64,000 bases of DNA from Sutterella sp. (lineage in GTDB: Bacteria; Pseudomonadota; Gammaproteobacteria; Burkholderiales; Burkholderiaceae_F): the NCBI RefSeq assembly GCF_030539355.1, contig NZ_JAUNSF010000001.1:1-64000 (forward strand), in the 5' to 3' direction. Shown here piece by piece: positions 26,861 to 36,340 of this stretch. The number at the start of each line of letters is the position of its first letter. Positions within the stretch are counted from its first letter, which is position 1. A program made the position numbers and the translations under genes. Below the pieces are notes generated by a model. That model worked only from the letters and a program-made list of their open reading frames with translations. It had not been told where the DNA came from and did no database searches.

Positions 26861-28206
26861 TGACCGCTGAAACCCAGAACGCGGAAGGCCGGCGCCAGCT
26901 GCCGCTCCGCAAGCTCATCTCCCGCGCCGCCGTCGCGAGGAGCCGCATGCGCGAGGGCGCGAACCTGCCCGGCGCGCTTGAGATCGCGGCCGAGGGCCTT
27001 CCGCCCAACGCCCGCGCGGCGCTCCAGTCGATGCTCTACGACCTGATGCGCCGCCGCGCGCTCACGGGCGCGCTCACCCGCGAGATGCTCGAGAGCCCGC
27101 CCCCGGGGCCGGTGCTGAGCCTGCTTGAGATCGCGCTCGTGCTGCTCGTGGAGAAGCGCTACAGCGACTTCACGTTGGTGAGCGAGGCGGTGAACGCCGC
27201 CCGCGACGGCCGCCGCACGGCCCGCTTCGCCGGGCTCGTGAACGCCGTGCTCCGCAGATTCCTGCGCGAGCGCGAGGCGCTCCTCGCGAAGCTTCGCAAT
27301 CTCCCCGAGGTGCGCTTCAACGCCCCCGCCTGGTGGATTGACCGCGTCCGCAGGGCCTGGCCCGATGACTGGGAGCAGATTCTCACCGTGGCGCAGCTCC
27401 ATGCCCCGATGACGCTCCGAGTCAACCGCCGCCAGCTCACGCCCGAAGCGTATCTCGAGCGTCTTGAAAAGCTCGGGCTCGCCGCGCGCCGCGTGGGCGA
27501 GGACGCCGTTCTTCTTGAGAAGCCCCTTCCCGTCGAGGAGATCCCGGGCTTCTCCGAGGGCGAGGTCTCGGTGCAGGACGCGGGCACGCAGCTCGCGGCC
27601 CGGTTCCTGCCAGTGAAGGCGGGCGACCGCGTGCTCGACGCCTGCGCCGCGCCGGGCGGCAAGACCGCCCACATGCTCGAGCTCGCGGACTGCCGCGTCA
27701 CGGCGCTCGAGATCGATCCCGAGCGCGCCGCGATGATCGAGCGCACGCTCTCGCGCCTCGGCCTGCGCGCCGCGGAGTTGCGCGCCGCCGACGCCGCCCG
27801 GGTGGCCGAGTGGCATTCTGGCGAGCCCTATGACGCGATCCTGCTCGACGCTCCCTGCACGGCGAGCGGCATCGTCCGCCGCCAGCCCGACGTGCCCTGG
27901 TCGCGCCGTCCCGAGGACATCCGCCGGCTCGCCGCCGAGCAGAAGCGCATCCTCGAGGCGCTCTGGCCGGTGCTGAAGACGGGCGGGAAGCTCCTCTTCT
28001 GCACCTGCTCGATCTTCCCCGAGGAGGGTCCTCTGCAGATCGAGGCGTTCCTCGGGCGCCACCCGGAGGCCGCTCTCGTTCCTCTCGGGAACACCGGTGC
28101 AGGTATGATGAATCTGATCCCGACCGAGAACGGTGTCTGGCCCGATGAGAAGGGCCTGCCCGCCGTTCACGACGGCTTTTTCTACGCGCTCCTCGAAAAA
28201 CGGTGA
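26860..28206 (+). CDS. rsmB: 16S rRNA (cytosine967-C5)-methyltransferase RsmB
   Basis: SAM-dependent m5C methyltransferase acting on 16S rRNA. It has 448 aa: an N-terminal NusB-like RNA-binding domain (to about 150), then a Rossmann MTase with SAM motif LDACAAPGGKT (about 258-268), DAPCTASGIVRRQPDVPW (about 329, release cysteine) and FCTCSIFPEEG (about 380, catalytic cysteine). It overlaps fmt by one base and the DUF4390 gene by four, inside a single rightward operon running fmt-rsmB-DUF4390-ntrY-ntrX. Confidence 0.95.
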   Translation: MTAETQNAEGRRQLPLRKLISRAAVARSRMREGANLPGALEIAAEGLPPNARAALQSMLYDLMRRRALTGALTREMLESPPPGPVLSLLEIALVLLVEKRYSDFTLVSEAVNAARDGRRTARFAGLVNAVLRRFLREREALLAKLRNLPEVRFNAPAWWIDRVRRAWPDDWEQILTVAQLHAPMTLRVNRRQLTPEAYLERLEKLGLAARRVGEDAVLLEKPLPVEEIPGFSEGEVSVQDAGTQLAARFLPVKAGDRVLDACAAPGGKTAHMLELADCRVTALEIDPERAAMIERTLSRLGLRAAELRAADAARVAEWHSGEPYDAILLDAPCTASGIVRRQPDVPWSRRPEDIRRLAAEQKRILEALWPVLKTGGKLLFCTCSIFPEEGPLQIEAFLGRHPEAALVPLGNTGAGMMNLIPTENGVWPDEKGLPAVHDGFFYALLEKR

Positions 28207-28832
28207 ACCCCCACCGCCCCGCCGGCATGCACCTTCCCTGCGTACAACGCCTCTCCGCGCTCGTTGCGCCGCTGCTTCTCGCCGCGGCGCTTCTCTGCGC
28301 AGGCCCGGCGTCGGCCGCGCGCGCGGAGCTCATGGGCGCGGCGCTCTCCATCGACGAGCCCGGCGAACCGCCGGGACTCTTCATCGAGGCGCACTACGAA
28401 TTCGACCTGCCGCTGCCGCTCATCGACGCGATGCACCGCGGCATCGCGCTCTACTTCACGTACGAGTTCGATCTCTCGAAGTCGCGCTGGTACTGGTTCG
28501 ACCGGGACGTGGCGACGAGCACGTTCAACATCCGCCTCTCCTTCAACCCGCTCACCCGGCGCTACGCCGTTTCCTACAGCGGCATCTCGCTCAACTTCGA
28601 CTCGCTCGACGAGGCGCTTCCCTACATCAAGAACATCCGCCGCTGGCGCGTCGCCGACAGCACCGCCGCAGCGGGCTCGGGCTTCACGGCGGAGCTGCGC
28701 TTCTACCTCGACGCCGGCAAGCTCCCCAAGCCGATGCAGGTGACGAACCATGACTCGGTCGACTGGACCGTGGAGAGCGACTGGTCGGCGATCCGCATCC
28801 CCGCGGAGGTCGCCCAGGCCGGCGGTGAGTAA
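28203..28832 (+). CDS. DUF4390 family secreted protein
   Basis: A 209-aa protein with a GTG start overlapping the rsmB stop (GTGA). A Leu/Ala-rich signal peptide ends near ASAARA (about 40); an alternative ATG at 28227 would give the same mature protein. The mature part has short beta-rich segments such as FDLPLPLIDAMHRGIALYF and FNPLTRRYAVSYSG, matching the pattern of DUF4390 proteins, which in betaproteobacteria lie between rsmB and ntrY. Function unknown; the conserved place suggests a link to NtrY envelope sensing (inference). Confidence 0.75.
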   Translation: MNPHRPAGMHLPCVQRLSALVAPLLLAAALLCAGPASAARAELMGAALSIDEPGEPPGLFIEAHYEFDLPLPLIDAMHRGIALYFTYEFDLSKSRWYWFDRDVATSTFNIRLSFNPLTRRYAVSYSGISLNFDSLDEALPYIKNIRRWRVADSTAAAGSGFTAELRFYLDAGKLPKPMQVTNHDSVDWTVESDWSAIRIPAEVAQAGGE

Positions 28833-28835
28833 GCG

Positions 28836-31100
28836 ATGACCTCGTGGCTTCGCGGCCTCTTCGCCGCCTCCCTCGTCCTCGCAGGCATCTCGCTCTTCGT
28901 GCTCGCCGCGACGAGTTCGGACACCACGCTCTTCGAGCGCTGGTTCCCCGTGCTCCTGGTGATCAACCGGGTCATCGCGGTCGTGCTCTTCGGCATTGTG
29001 GTCGCCATGGCGCTGCGCCTCTGGCAGAGGCACCGCAACCACGAGTTCGGCGTCTTCATGACGACGAGGCTCGCGATCTCGGCGGGCGTGCTCGCCCTCG
29101 TGCCGTGCCTGCTCATCTACTTCGTCTCGACGGTCTTCATCACCCGCTCGATCAACTCCTGGTTCGACGTGCGCGTGGAGAAGGCGCTCGACTCGGGCGT
29201 GACGATCACCCGGGGGCTGCTCGCCGAGCAGCAGGCCGTGACCGAGAAGACCGCGCGCGAGATCGCCGACCAGCTCTCGAGCACCCCGGCCTCGCTCATC
29301 ATGAGCGACCTGATGCGGATCCTCGAGACCCGCCCGGGCACCGAGGCGCTCGTCTTCCTGCCGAACGGCACGGCGGTGGCCGCCGCGGGCTCGCGCTTGA
29401 ACGTCCTCATGCCCGAGGTGCCGACGGTCTCGCAGATCCAGGCCGTGAAGGCCTCCGGCATCTACAGCGTGATCGACGGCGACGCGTTCGAGAACTTCGA
29501 CGCGCTGCGCGAGGGAAAGCTCTCCATCCGCGTCATCGTCCCGATCCAGCCCCTCGACGAGGAAACCGGCACCCCGGAGGACCCGGCCGCGCTCGGCCTC
29601 CGCCGCCAGCAGCTCTACCTGCAGATCATCCAGCCCGTCCCGACCGAGACCACGAAGAACGCCGCGATGCTCGTCGCGGGCTACCGCGAGTACCAGACGC
29701 TCGTGCTCTCGAGGGCCTCGCTGCAGAGCGTCTACGCGAGCACGCTCTTTCTCGTGATGCTCCTCGCCGCGCTCGGCGCCTTCGTCGTCTCGTTCGCCTT
29801 CGCGCGCCGCACGGTCGCCCCGCTCCTGCAGCTCGAGCAGGGCACCCGGCGCGTCGCCGACGGCAACTTCCAGCCGATCCGCGAGTACCAGGGCCAGGAG
29901 GAGATCAACGCCCTCACGCAGTCCTTCAACCAGATGATCCGCGAGCTCTCGGAGTCGCGCCGCGTCATCGACGAGCAGCGCCGCCGCGCCGAGCAGGCGC
30001 AGGCCTACCTCGAGCGCGTGCTCGTCAACATCTCCTCGGGCGTGCTCGTGCTCGGGAGCGACTACCGCGTCATCACCTCCAACACCGCGGCGCGCGACAT
30101 CCTCGGCGACGCCGCCTGCCGGCGCGACGCGGACATCCGCGCGCTCGTGCCCGCGCTCTTCGGGGCGATCCGCAGCGCGGAGCTCTCGCTCGGCCTCGGC
30201 GCGGACCCGGGCGCGGCGAGCCTTGAGTTCGAGCTCGAGCGTCCCGGCGAGGAGACCGTCCCGATTTACCTGAAGCTCGCCCGCATGCCGCTCGGCGAAT
30301 CGGAGACCGGCCTCGTCGTCGTGTTCGACGACATCTCGAAGATCATCGAGGCGCAGCGCGCCACCGCCTGGGGCGAGGTCGCCCGCAGGCTCGCCCACGA
30401 GATCAAGAACCCGCTCACGCCGATCCAGCTCGCCGCGGAGCGGCTGCTGCTGCGCCTCGAGCCCAAGCTCACGAGCGACGCCGACTGTGACATGCTCGAG
30501 CACACGGTGAACACGATCACCACCCAGGTCGATGCCCTGAAGCAGATGGTCAACGACTTCCGCGAGTACGCGAAGCTCCCCGAGGCGAAGCTCGTGCCGA
30601 TGGACCTGAACGCATTCCTGCGCTCCATCAGCGCGCTCTATCAGGAGGCCGGCATTTCGCTTACGCTTGACCTCTGCGAGGACATTCCTCTGATCGAGGG
30701 CGATCAGGCCCAGCTGCGGCAGGTCATGCATAATCTGATCACCAACAGCATCGACGCCGCTGAGGGGGACACGCCGAGGATCGTCATCGAGACGCGCCGC
30801 GTGCTCACCGAGCGGGCCATGAGCGCCGTGCAGCTTCATTTTCATGACAGCGGCGTCGGATTCAGCGAGAATATTCTCGAACGCGCCTTCGAGCCCTATG
30901 TCACCACCAAGGCGACGGGCACCGGCCTCGGCCTGCCGATGGTCAAGAAGATCCTTGATGAGCACAGGGCTGCCGTTCGTCTCTCGAACAGGACTGATCC
31001 GAGCGGGACGCTGATCCTCGGCGCCCAGATCGACATCCTCTTCGAGCACCTCGCCCCGGGCGACGCAGCCGCCCGCGGACCCGCTGAAGAACAGGCGTAA
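28836..31100 (+). CDS. ntrY: NtrY-type sensor histidine kinase
   Basis: A 754-aa membrane sensor kinase. It has two N-terminal and further hydrophobic segments (to about 110), a long periplasmic part (about 110-300), another membrane helix near 310, HAMP (about 325-380), PAS (about 395-500), HisKA with RRLAHEIKNPLTPIQ (phospho-His near 521) and HATPase with NLITNSIDAA, DSGVGF and TGLGLPM. The NtrY/NtrX system senses nitrogen or redox status in proteobacteria; in some it links to respiration. It starts 3 bases after the DUF4390 gene. The partner response regulator gene follows. Confidence 0.93.
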   Translation: MTSWLRGLFAASLVLAGISLFVLAATSSDTTLFERWFPVLLVINRVIAVVLFGIVVAMALRLWQRHRNHEFGVFMTTRLAISAGVLALVPCLLIYFVSTVFITRSINSWFDVRVEKALDSGVTITRGLLAEQQAVTEKTAREIADQLSSTPASLIMSDLMRILETRPGTEALVFLPNGTAVAAAGSRLNVLMPEVPTVSQIQAVKASGIYSVIDGDAFENFDALREGKLSIRVIVPIQPLDEETGTPEDPAALGLRRQQLYLQIIQPVPTETTKNAAMLVAGYREYQTLVLSRASLQSVYASTLFLVMLLAALGAFVVSFAFARRTVAPLLQLEQGTRRVADGNFQPIREYQGQEEINALTQSFNQMIRELSESRRVIDEQRRRAEQAQAYLERVLVNISSGVLVLGSDYRVITSNTAARDILGDAACRRDADIRALVPALFGAIRSAELSLGLGADPGAASLEFELERPGEETVPIYLKLARMPLGESETGLVVVFDDISKIIEAQRATAWGEVARRLAHEIKNPLTPIQLAAERLLLRLEPKLTSDADCDMLEHTVNTITTQVDALKQMVNDFREYAKLPEAKLVPMDLNAFLRSISALYQEAGISLTLDLCEDIPLIEGDQAQLRQVMHNLITNSIDAAEGDTPRIVIETRRVLTERAMSAVQLHFHDSGVGFSENILERAFEPYVTTKATGTGLGLPMVKKILDEHRAAVRLSNRTDPSGTLILGAQIDILFEHLAPGDAAARGPAEEQA

Positions 31101-31123
31101 AACTGAACACTAACCGGAGCAAC

Positions 31124-31939
31124 ATGACGGAAATCCTCATTGTCGATGACGAACTCGGTATCCGAAACATCCTTTCGGAGATCCTTGTCGACTCGAACTA
31201 CCGCGTCGCGACAGCCGCCAATGCGACCGAGGCCCGCGATCTCGTCGCCAGCCGGCAGTTTGACCTCGTGCTTCTGGACATCTGGATGCCCGACACCGAC
31301 GGACTTACGCTCCTGCGTGAATGGAAATACGCCGGGCAGCTCAACTTCCCCGTCATCGTCATGTCGGGGCACGGCTCGATCGAGCACGCGAAGCGCGCGC
31401 TCGAGGACGGCGCGGTGGACTTCATCGAGAAGCCCATTTCACTCAAGCGCCTCCTCTCGGCCATTCCCGACGGCATCAGCCGCTGGGAGACCGCCCGGCG
31501 CGAGCAGGCCGCGAGCGAGGAGCTCGACGGCCGCAGGACGCGCCGCACGAAGCGCACGGCCTCGCAGCGCCAGCGCCTGCCGAGCTTCGAGATCCCCGAG
31601 TACGGGCTCACGCTCGACTTCAACCGCCCCTTCCGTGACGTGCTCTTCGAGTTCGAGCGCGCCTACTTCCGCACGGTGCTCATGCACCTCGACCAGTCGA
31701 TGGCCGACCTCTCGCGCCACGCCGGCATGGAGCGCACCCACCTCTACCGCAAGGTCCGCGCGCTCGGGCTCGACGTCGAGGCGCTCCGCGAGGAGGCCCG
31801 CCGCAATCCCCAGTCGGTCCCGGCCTCCACGACCGAGACCGAGCCGACGCGCATCGCAGCCTCGACCGTCACCAGCTCCGGAAGCACTCTCGACTTCCCG
31901 ACCGGATCCACGCTCGACGTGATCCCGCCGTACAAATAA
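31124..31939 (+). CDS. ntrX: NtrX-like response regulator lacking the sigma54 AAA+ domain
   Basis: A 271-aa regulator. The receiver domain (1-120) has D8/D9, phospho-acceptor D52 (LLDIWMPDTDG), S81 (VMSGHGS) and K103 (EKPIS). A Fis-type helix-turn-helix follows near 195-218 (MADLSRHAGMERTHLYRKVRALGL). The GAFTGA-bearing AAA+ domain of canonical NtrX is absent; a short linker of about 75 residues replaces it. A Ser/Thr/Pro-rich tail ends the protein. It therefore cannot activate sigma54 polymerase directly and probably acts as a simple DNA-binding regulator. CGGAG lies before the ATG. Confidence 0.85.
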   Translation: MTEILIVDDELGIRNILSEILVDSNYRVATAANATEARDLVASRQFDLVLLDIWMPDTDGLTLLREWKYAGQLNFPVIVMSGHGSIEHAKRALEDGAVDFIEKPISLKRLLSAIPDGISRWETARREQAASEELDGRRTRRTKRTASQRQRLPSFEIPEYGLTLDFNRPFRDVLFEFERAYFRTVLMHLDQSMADLSRHAGMERTHLYRKVRALGLDVEALREEARRNPQSVPASTTETEPTRIAASTVTSSGSTLDFPTGSTLDVIPPYK

Positions 31940-31956
31940 CGAGCCGTGAAGCGAGC

Positions 31957-31986
31957 ACCGGGCGGGCATCTCCGCCCGGTCGCCGT
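31957..31986 (+). terminator. Hairpin terminator after ntrX
   Basis: ACCGGGCGG (31957-31965) pairs with CCGCCCGGT (31972-31980). The T-run is short (CGCCGTTT). Confidence 0.6.
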
Positions 31987-32010
31987 TTCAGCGGACTCCT
32001 CTCAACCTCA

Positions 32011-33426
32011 ATGAAGATCCTCATCATCGGCGCGGGACGCATCGGCAGTTCCGTGGCTGAAAGCCTCGTCTCCGAAGCCAACGACATCACAGTCATTGAC
32101 CGCAGCGCTGAGAACATCAGCTTCCTGCAGTCGCGCTTTGACCTGCGCGGCCTCGTGGGCGACGCCCTCTCGCCCGAGCTGCTGCGCGAAGCCTCGGCCG
32201 ATGACACCGACATGCTGATCGCGGTCACCTCGAGCGACGAGACGAACCTCGCCTGCTGCCTGCTCGCCTCGCGGATCTTCAACATTCCGACGCGCATCGC
32301 CCGCGTGCGCAACCAGGAGCTGCGCAACTACCCCCGCATCCTCAAGGAGGAGGGGTTCGACGCGACGACGGTGATCTGGCCCGAGCAGGCGCTCACCCGC
32401 TACCTCGTGAAGCTCATCGACATTCCCGAGGCGCTGCAGGTGCAGGAGTTCGCGGGCGGCCGCGTGAGCTTGGTCGCCGTGCGCGCCCAGGAGGGCAGTC
32501 CCATGGTGGGCGGCCCGATCGGGGAGTTGAATGCCCACATTCCGCACGCGAAGGCGCGCATCGCCGCGCTCTTCCGCCGCAACCAGTGCCTCGCCATCAC
32601 CTCGCACACGTTGATCGAGGCGGGCGACGAGGTGATCTTCGTTGCGGCGACGCGCCACGCGAGGCTCGTGACGACCCAGATGCGCCGCAGGGCGAGCGCG
32701 ACGAGGACCGTCATCATCGCCGGCAGCGCCGGCATGAGCGCCGGCATCGTCAACGAGCTCACCGAGGGCACCCTCCTCACGGGCGCCGCCCCGACGGCGA
32801 TCCGCGTGATCGAGGCCGACCGCCGCGCGGCCGAGAAGCTCGCGCTCGAGCTCGAGGGCAGGGCCCTGGTGCTCTCCGGGGACTTCGACGACGAGGACAC
32901 GCTCCTCACGGCGGGCGTGGAGAGCTGCGACCTCTTCATCTCGCTCTCCGCGGACGACGAGAACAACATTCTCTCGGCGCTCCTCGCGAAGAAGCTCGGC
33001 GCGAGGAGGACGATCGCGCTCGTCAACCGCCGCATCTACGGCGACCTGATCGAGGGCTCGCGCATCGACGTGACGGTCTCGCAGACGCAGGCCGCACTGG
33101 ACGAGCTCATCCGCTACGTCCGCCACGGCGACGTGACGGCCGCCTATTCGCTGCGCCACGGCATCGCCGAGGCGCTCGAGTTCGTCGCGCACGGCACGAG
33201 GAAGAGCTCGCGCGTCGTGGGCCGCTCGATCGAGAAGATCCGTCTTCCCGCGGGCTGCACCATCGCCGCGCTCATCCGCGGCGAGGGAGACACGACCGAG
33301 GTGCTCACGGCGAACTTCGACCGGGCGGTGGTCGAGCAGGACGACCGTCTGATCGTCTTCGTCCCGAACCGCCGCCTCATCCCCGCGATCGAGGAAGTCT
33401 TCGCCGTTGACGTGGGTTTCTTCTGA
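32011..33426 (+). CDS. trkA: Trk potassium transport regulatory protein TrkA
   Basis: A 471-aa cytoplasmic NAD(H)-binding subunit gating Trk K+ uptake. It has two tandem RCK modules: the first Rossmann motif GAGRIGSSVAE (7-17) with acidic ITVIDR, the second at about 233 (VIIAGSAGMSAGIV), each followed by an RCK_C domain. The length matches E. coli TrkA. It lies immediately upstream of trkH (2-base gap), so the two are co-expressed at a fixed ratio. Confidence 0.95.
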   Translation: MKILIIGAGRIGSSVAESLVSEANDITVIDRSAENISFLQSRFDLRGLVGDALSPELLREASADDTDMLIAVTSSDETNLACCLLASRIFNIPTRIARVRNQELRNYPRILKEEGFDATTVIWPEQALTRYLVKLIDIPEALQVQEFAGGRVSLVAVRAQEGSPMVGGPIGELNAHIPHAKARIAALFRRNQCLAITSHTLIEAGDEVIFVAATRHARLVTTQMRRRASATRTVIIAGSAGMSAGIVNELTEGTLLTGAAPTAIRVIEADRRAAEKLALELEGRALVLSGDFDDEDTLLTAGVESCDLFISLSADDENNILSALLAKKLGARRTIALVNRRIYGDLIEGSRIDVTVSQTQAALDELIRYVRHGDVTAAYSLRHGIAEALEFVAHGTRKSSRVVGRSIEKIRLPAGCTIAALIRGEGDTTEVLTANFDRAVVEQDDRLIVFVPNRRLIPAIEEVFAVDVGFF

Positions 33427-33428
33427 CC

Positions 33429-34901
33429 ATGTGGAACACCTTCCGTCTGCTGCTCTTTCCGGTGCTCAACGCCCTCGGCACGGTGCTCATCGCCTTCGCG
33501 GCGCTGATGCTCGTCCCGGCCGCCTTCAGCTGGTACGAGGGCGACGGCGTGCTCGGGGACTTCCTCCGGGGCGCCGCCGTGACGGGCGGCGCCGGCCTTG
33601 CGCTCTGGCTTGCCTTCCGGCCCTTCCGGCGCGAGATGACGGCGAGGCACGGCTTTCTGCTCGTCACGCTCTCGTGGTCGGTCACCGCGGCCTTCGCCAC
33701 GATCCCGATGCTCATGCACTTCGAGCACTACGGCTTCTCGGAGATGCTCTTCGAGATGATGAGCTGCCTCACGACGACGGGCGGCACGGTGATGACGGGG
33801 CTCGACCATCTGCCGCCCTCCGTGAACGGCTGGCGGTGCCTGCTCTCCTGGGTGGGCGGCATGGGCCTCATCGTTCTCTCGGTCGCGATCCTTCCGCTCT
33901 TAGGCGTCGGCGGCGCGCAGATCATGAAGGCCGAGACGAGCGGCCCGATGAAGGAGACGAGGCTCACGCCCCGCATCGCCGAGACGGCGCGGGCGCTGTA
34001 CCTCCTCTACCTCGGGCTCTCGGTCGCGTGCGCGATCTCGTACCACTTCGCGGGCATGAACTGGCGCGACGCGGTCATGCACATGATGACCACGGTGAGT
34101 CTCTCCGGCATCGGCGCGCATGACGAAAGCTTCGGCTTCTTCGCGAGCGGCGCGGTCGACCTGGTCGCGATCGTCTTCATGGTGGCGAGCGGCTGCAACT
34201 TCTCGCTCCACTTCCTCGCCTGGCGCCGCCGCTCGGTGCGCGCCTACCTCCGGGACCCGGAGTTCCTCTCCTGGACGGGACTCCTCGGCGTGCTCACCTT
34301 CGCCGTGACGCTCGCGCTCCTCGTCACCCGGGTCTACAACGACCCGATCGATGCGCTGCGCGACGCGGCCTTCGCCGTCGTGAGCACCGCGAGCACGACG
34401 GGATTCGCCACCGTCGACTGGTCGCTCTGGCCGCTCGGGCTCCCCCTGGTGATCCTGCTCTCCTCGGCGGTGGCGAGCTGCGCGGGCTCGACGGGCGGCG
34501 GCCTCAAGATGTTCCGCGTGCTCATTCTGGCCAAGCAGGCGAAGCGCGAGTTCACGAACCTGCTCTACCCGAACGCCGTGGCGCCGCTCACCGTGGGCGG
34601 CACACCGATCTCGAACAGCATCGCCTTCGCGGTGCTCGCGTACACCCTGCTCTGGTTCGCCACCGCCTTCGGCGGGACGCTTGTGCTCCTCGCGACGGGA
34701 CTCGCGCCGCTCGAGGCGTGCTCGGCGGCCTTCTCGAGCCTCGCGAACCTCGGCCCCGGCCTCGGCTTCGTGGGCCCGGCGGGCAACTTCGCCTCGATCG
34801 AGGACTTTCAGCTCGACATCCTCACGTTCCTGATGCTCACGGGACGTCTGGAGATCTTCACTGTCTTCGTGCTCTTCACACGGGCCTTCTGGGAGACCTG
34901 A
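33429..34901 (+). CDS. trkH: Trk potassium uptake protein TrkH
   Basis: A 490-aa inner-membrane K+ channel-like subunit. Four pore loops with selectivity residues can be followed: CLTTTGGTVMTG (about 115), VSLSGIGAHDE (about 223), STASTTGFAT (about 318) and SSLANLGPGLG (about 435). Gating requires TrkA, encoded directly upstream. It is convergent with the DUF1840 gene. Confidence 0.95.
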   Translation: MWNTFRLLLFPVLNALGTVLIAFAALMLVPAAFSWYEGDGVLGDFLRGAAVTGGAGLALWLAFRPFRREMTARHGFLLVTLSWSVTAAFATIPMLMHFEHYGFSEMLFEMMSCLTTTGGTVMTGLDHLPPSVNGWRCLLSWVGGMGLIVLSVAILPLLGVGGAQIMKAETSGPMKETRLTPRIAETARALYLLYLGLSVACAISYHFAGMNWRDAVMHMMTTVSLSGIGAHDESFGFFASGAVDLVAIVFMVASGCNFSLHFLAWRRRSVRAYLRDPEFLSWTGLLGVLTFAVTLALLVTRVYNDPIDALRDAAFAVVSTASTTGFATVDWSLWPLGLPLVILLSSAVASCAGSTGGGLKMFRVLILAKQAKREFTNLLYPNAVAPLTVGGTPISNSIAFAVLAYTLLWFATAFGGTLVLLATGLAPLEACSAAFSSLANLGPGLGFVGPAGNFASIEDFQLDILTFLMLTGRLEIFTVFVLFTRAFWET

Positions 34902-34916
34902 GCGGGAGGAGATGCC

Positions 34917-35306
34917 TCAGAGCTTCCGCCACATGACGGGCTTCTCGTGTTTGATCGCCCGGCGGATCATCTCCTGGAGCGGCACGATGCGCTGATAGAG
35001 GCGGATGGAGTCCTCGCGGTAGCGGCGCTTCTCCTCCTCCTCGCGCTCGCGCTCCTTCATGTTGAGCTCCTCCTCCCAGGTGCCCTCGCGCATCCTGCGC
35101 TCGCGCTCGGCCTCGTACTCGGCCTCCTTCCGGCGATCAGTCTCGGCCGCGGCGTCCAGGCGCTGTAGCACGCCGGGCAGATCCTCCTCGCTGAAGGCGC
35201 CCTCCTCGAAGAACGGCTCGCCGATTTCCTTGAAGATCCTCTCGGCGGTTTCGCGGAAGAGAATGAAGGGGCCGGTGGCCACGCAGCTGAACTGAATGAG
35301 TGCCAT
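34917..35306 (-). CDS. DUF1840 family protein
   Basis: A 129-aa cytoplasmic protein. The N-terminal ALIQFSCVATGPFILFRETAERIFKEIGEP and the C-terminal SIRLYQRIVPLQEMIRRAIKHEKPVMW follow DUF1840, a small family I know mainly from betaproteobacteria. The middle is a very charged Glu/Arg coiled-coil-like insertion (about 60-95), longer than usual for the family. Function unknown. It stands alone, convergent with trkH. Confidence 0.72.
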   Translation of the reverse strand: MALIQFSCVATGPFILFRETAERIFKEIGEPFFEEGAFSEEDLPGVLQRLDAAAETDRRKEAEYEAERERRMREGTWEEELNMKEREREEEEKRRYREDSIRLYQRIVPLQEMIRRAIKHEKPVMWRKL

Positions 35307-35414
35307 AGATCAATCCACAGGACGGAATCCTGCGGACACGAACGCAGTGAGTAAACAGGAAAAAATCCTCAGTAGGGGAAAACATGCTCCCCGAAAGAGG
35401 GAGGGGCGTTGCCA

Positions 35415-35442
35415 TTGTCCCGAAAAAGGTCAATGCTAAAAT
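35415..35442 (+). promoter_or_regulatory. Promoter of the EIIA gene (extended -10)
   Basis: TTGTCC (35415-35420), a 16-bp spacer and TGC-TAAAAT (-10 at 35437-35442 with an extended TG). Confidence 0.55.
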
Positions 35443-35500
35443 CCGCGCTTGCCTCACCCTTGAGTGATCCGTTCATTGTATCGACTGGGAGCCAGATATC

Positions 35501-35917
35501 GTGCCGACAGGCATATGCATCATCGCACACGCGCCGCTCGCCTCGGCGCTCAAGACCTGCGCGGAGCATGTCTACAGCACGACGGGCGACAAGTCCGCTG
35601 AACGCATCGTCGCCTGGGACGTCCCCTGCGGCATCGATGTCGAGGCCGGCCTCGAGCACGGCCGGGAACTCGTCGAGACACTCTGCGCGCACAACGACGG
35701 CGTGCTGATCTTCACCGACCTCACGGGCGCGACGCCGGGCAACATCGCCCGCCGGCTGCTCGCCGACAAGCGCGTGCGCGTCGTGAGCGGAACCAATCTC
35801 CCCGCGATCGTCGCGGCCCTGAGCGCCCCGGCCGACGCGCCGCTGAGCCAGGTCGCCACCATCGCCGAGGCCGCCGCCCGCGCGAGCCTCTCCGCCCTCG
35901 TTGACATCTGCGACTGA
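35501..35917 (+). CDS. PTS mannose-family EIIA protein
   Basis: A 138-aa cytoplasmic phosphocarrier of the EIIA(Man) fold. Active-site His10 lies in CIIAHAPLA, and the family segment LIFTDLTGATPGN is near 72-84. The start is GTG 35501, with GGGAG about 10 bases upstream. HPr and EI genes follow, but no sugar permease (EIIB/C/D) is nearby. In betaproteobacteria this truncated phosphorelay is thought to be regulatory rather than a transporter. Confidence 0.9.
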   Translation: MPTGICIIAHAPLASALKTCAEHVYSTTGDKSAERIVAWDVPCGIDVEAGLEHGRELVETLCAHNDGVLIFTDLTGATPGNIARRLLADKRVRVVSGTNLPAIVAALSAPADAPLSQVATIAEAAARASLSALVDICD

Positions 35918-35968
35918 GGCGGTGTCCCCGCGCCTGAAGACTTTTTCAGGCAGAGCCCCGTCAAGGCG

Positions 35969-35974
35969 TAAAAT
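35969..35974 (+). promoter_or_regulatory. -10-like TAAAAT upstream of ptsH
   Basis: TAAAAT lies 94 bases before the HPr ATG in the 150-bp EIIA-HPr gap. No good -35 is visible. CCCGGG words at 35990-36020 could form a leader hairpin. Confidence 0.3.
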
Positions 35975-36067
35975 CTGAAGCACCAAAGTACCCGGGCCGC
36001 TTAGCTTCCACGTCCCGGGCGGACTGCTGAGCCCTTACCGCCTCAGCCCGCCAGACCCGGAATACCC

Positions 36068-36337
36068 ATGCTTCAACGCACTCTCACCATACAAAACAAA
36101 CTCGGGCTCCATGCCCGGCCTTCCGCGCTTCTTTCCAAGACCGCGGCGCTTTTCAAAAGTTCCATCACGCTCACGGAGAACCAGCGCTCCGTGGACGCCA
36201 AATCCATTCTCGGCCTGATGACCATGGCTCTGCCATGCGGCACCGAACTCACCGTAACTGTCGACGGGCCTGATGAAGCTTCGGCGATGGAAAGCATCGT
36301 CGAGCTTTTTGAGGACCGGTTCGGCGAAGAGGAATAA
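36068..36337 (+). CDS. ptsH: Phosphocarrier protein HPr
   Basis: An 89-aa HPr. The active-site His15 lies in LGLHARPSA and S46 in KSILGL, the site phosphorylated by HPr kinase where that enzyme exists. It takes phosphate from EI and hands it to EIIA(Man). It is in the order EIIA-HPr-EI, separated from ptsI by 3 bases. S46 being kept suggests an HPrK/P may exist elsewhere in the genome (inference). Confidence 0.95.
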   Translation: MLQRTLTIQNKLGLHARPSALLSKTAALFKSSITLTENQRSVDAKSILGLMTMALPCGTELTVTVDGPDEASAMESIVELFEDRFGEEE

Positions 36338-36340
36338 GCC

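Noticed and set aside
28182..31049. 955-aa open frame on the - strand opposite DUF4390/ntrY
   Set aside because: Same G+C-driven antisense artefact; the overlapping ntrY has all its kinase motifs.
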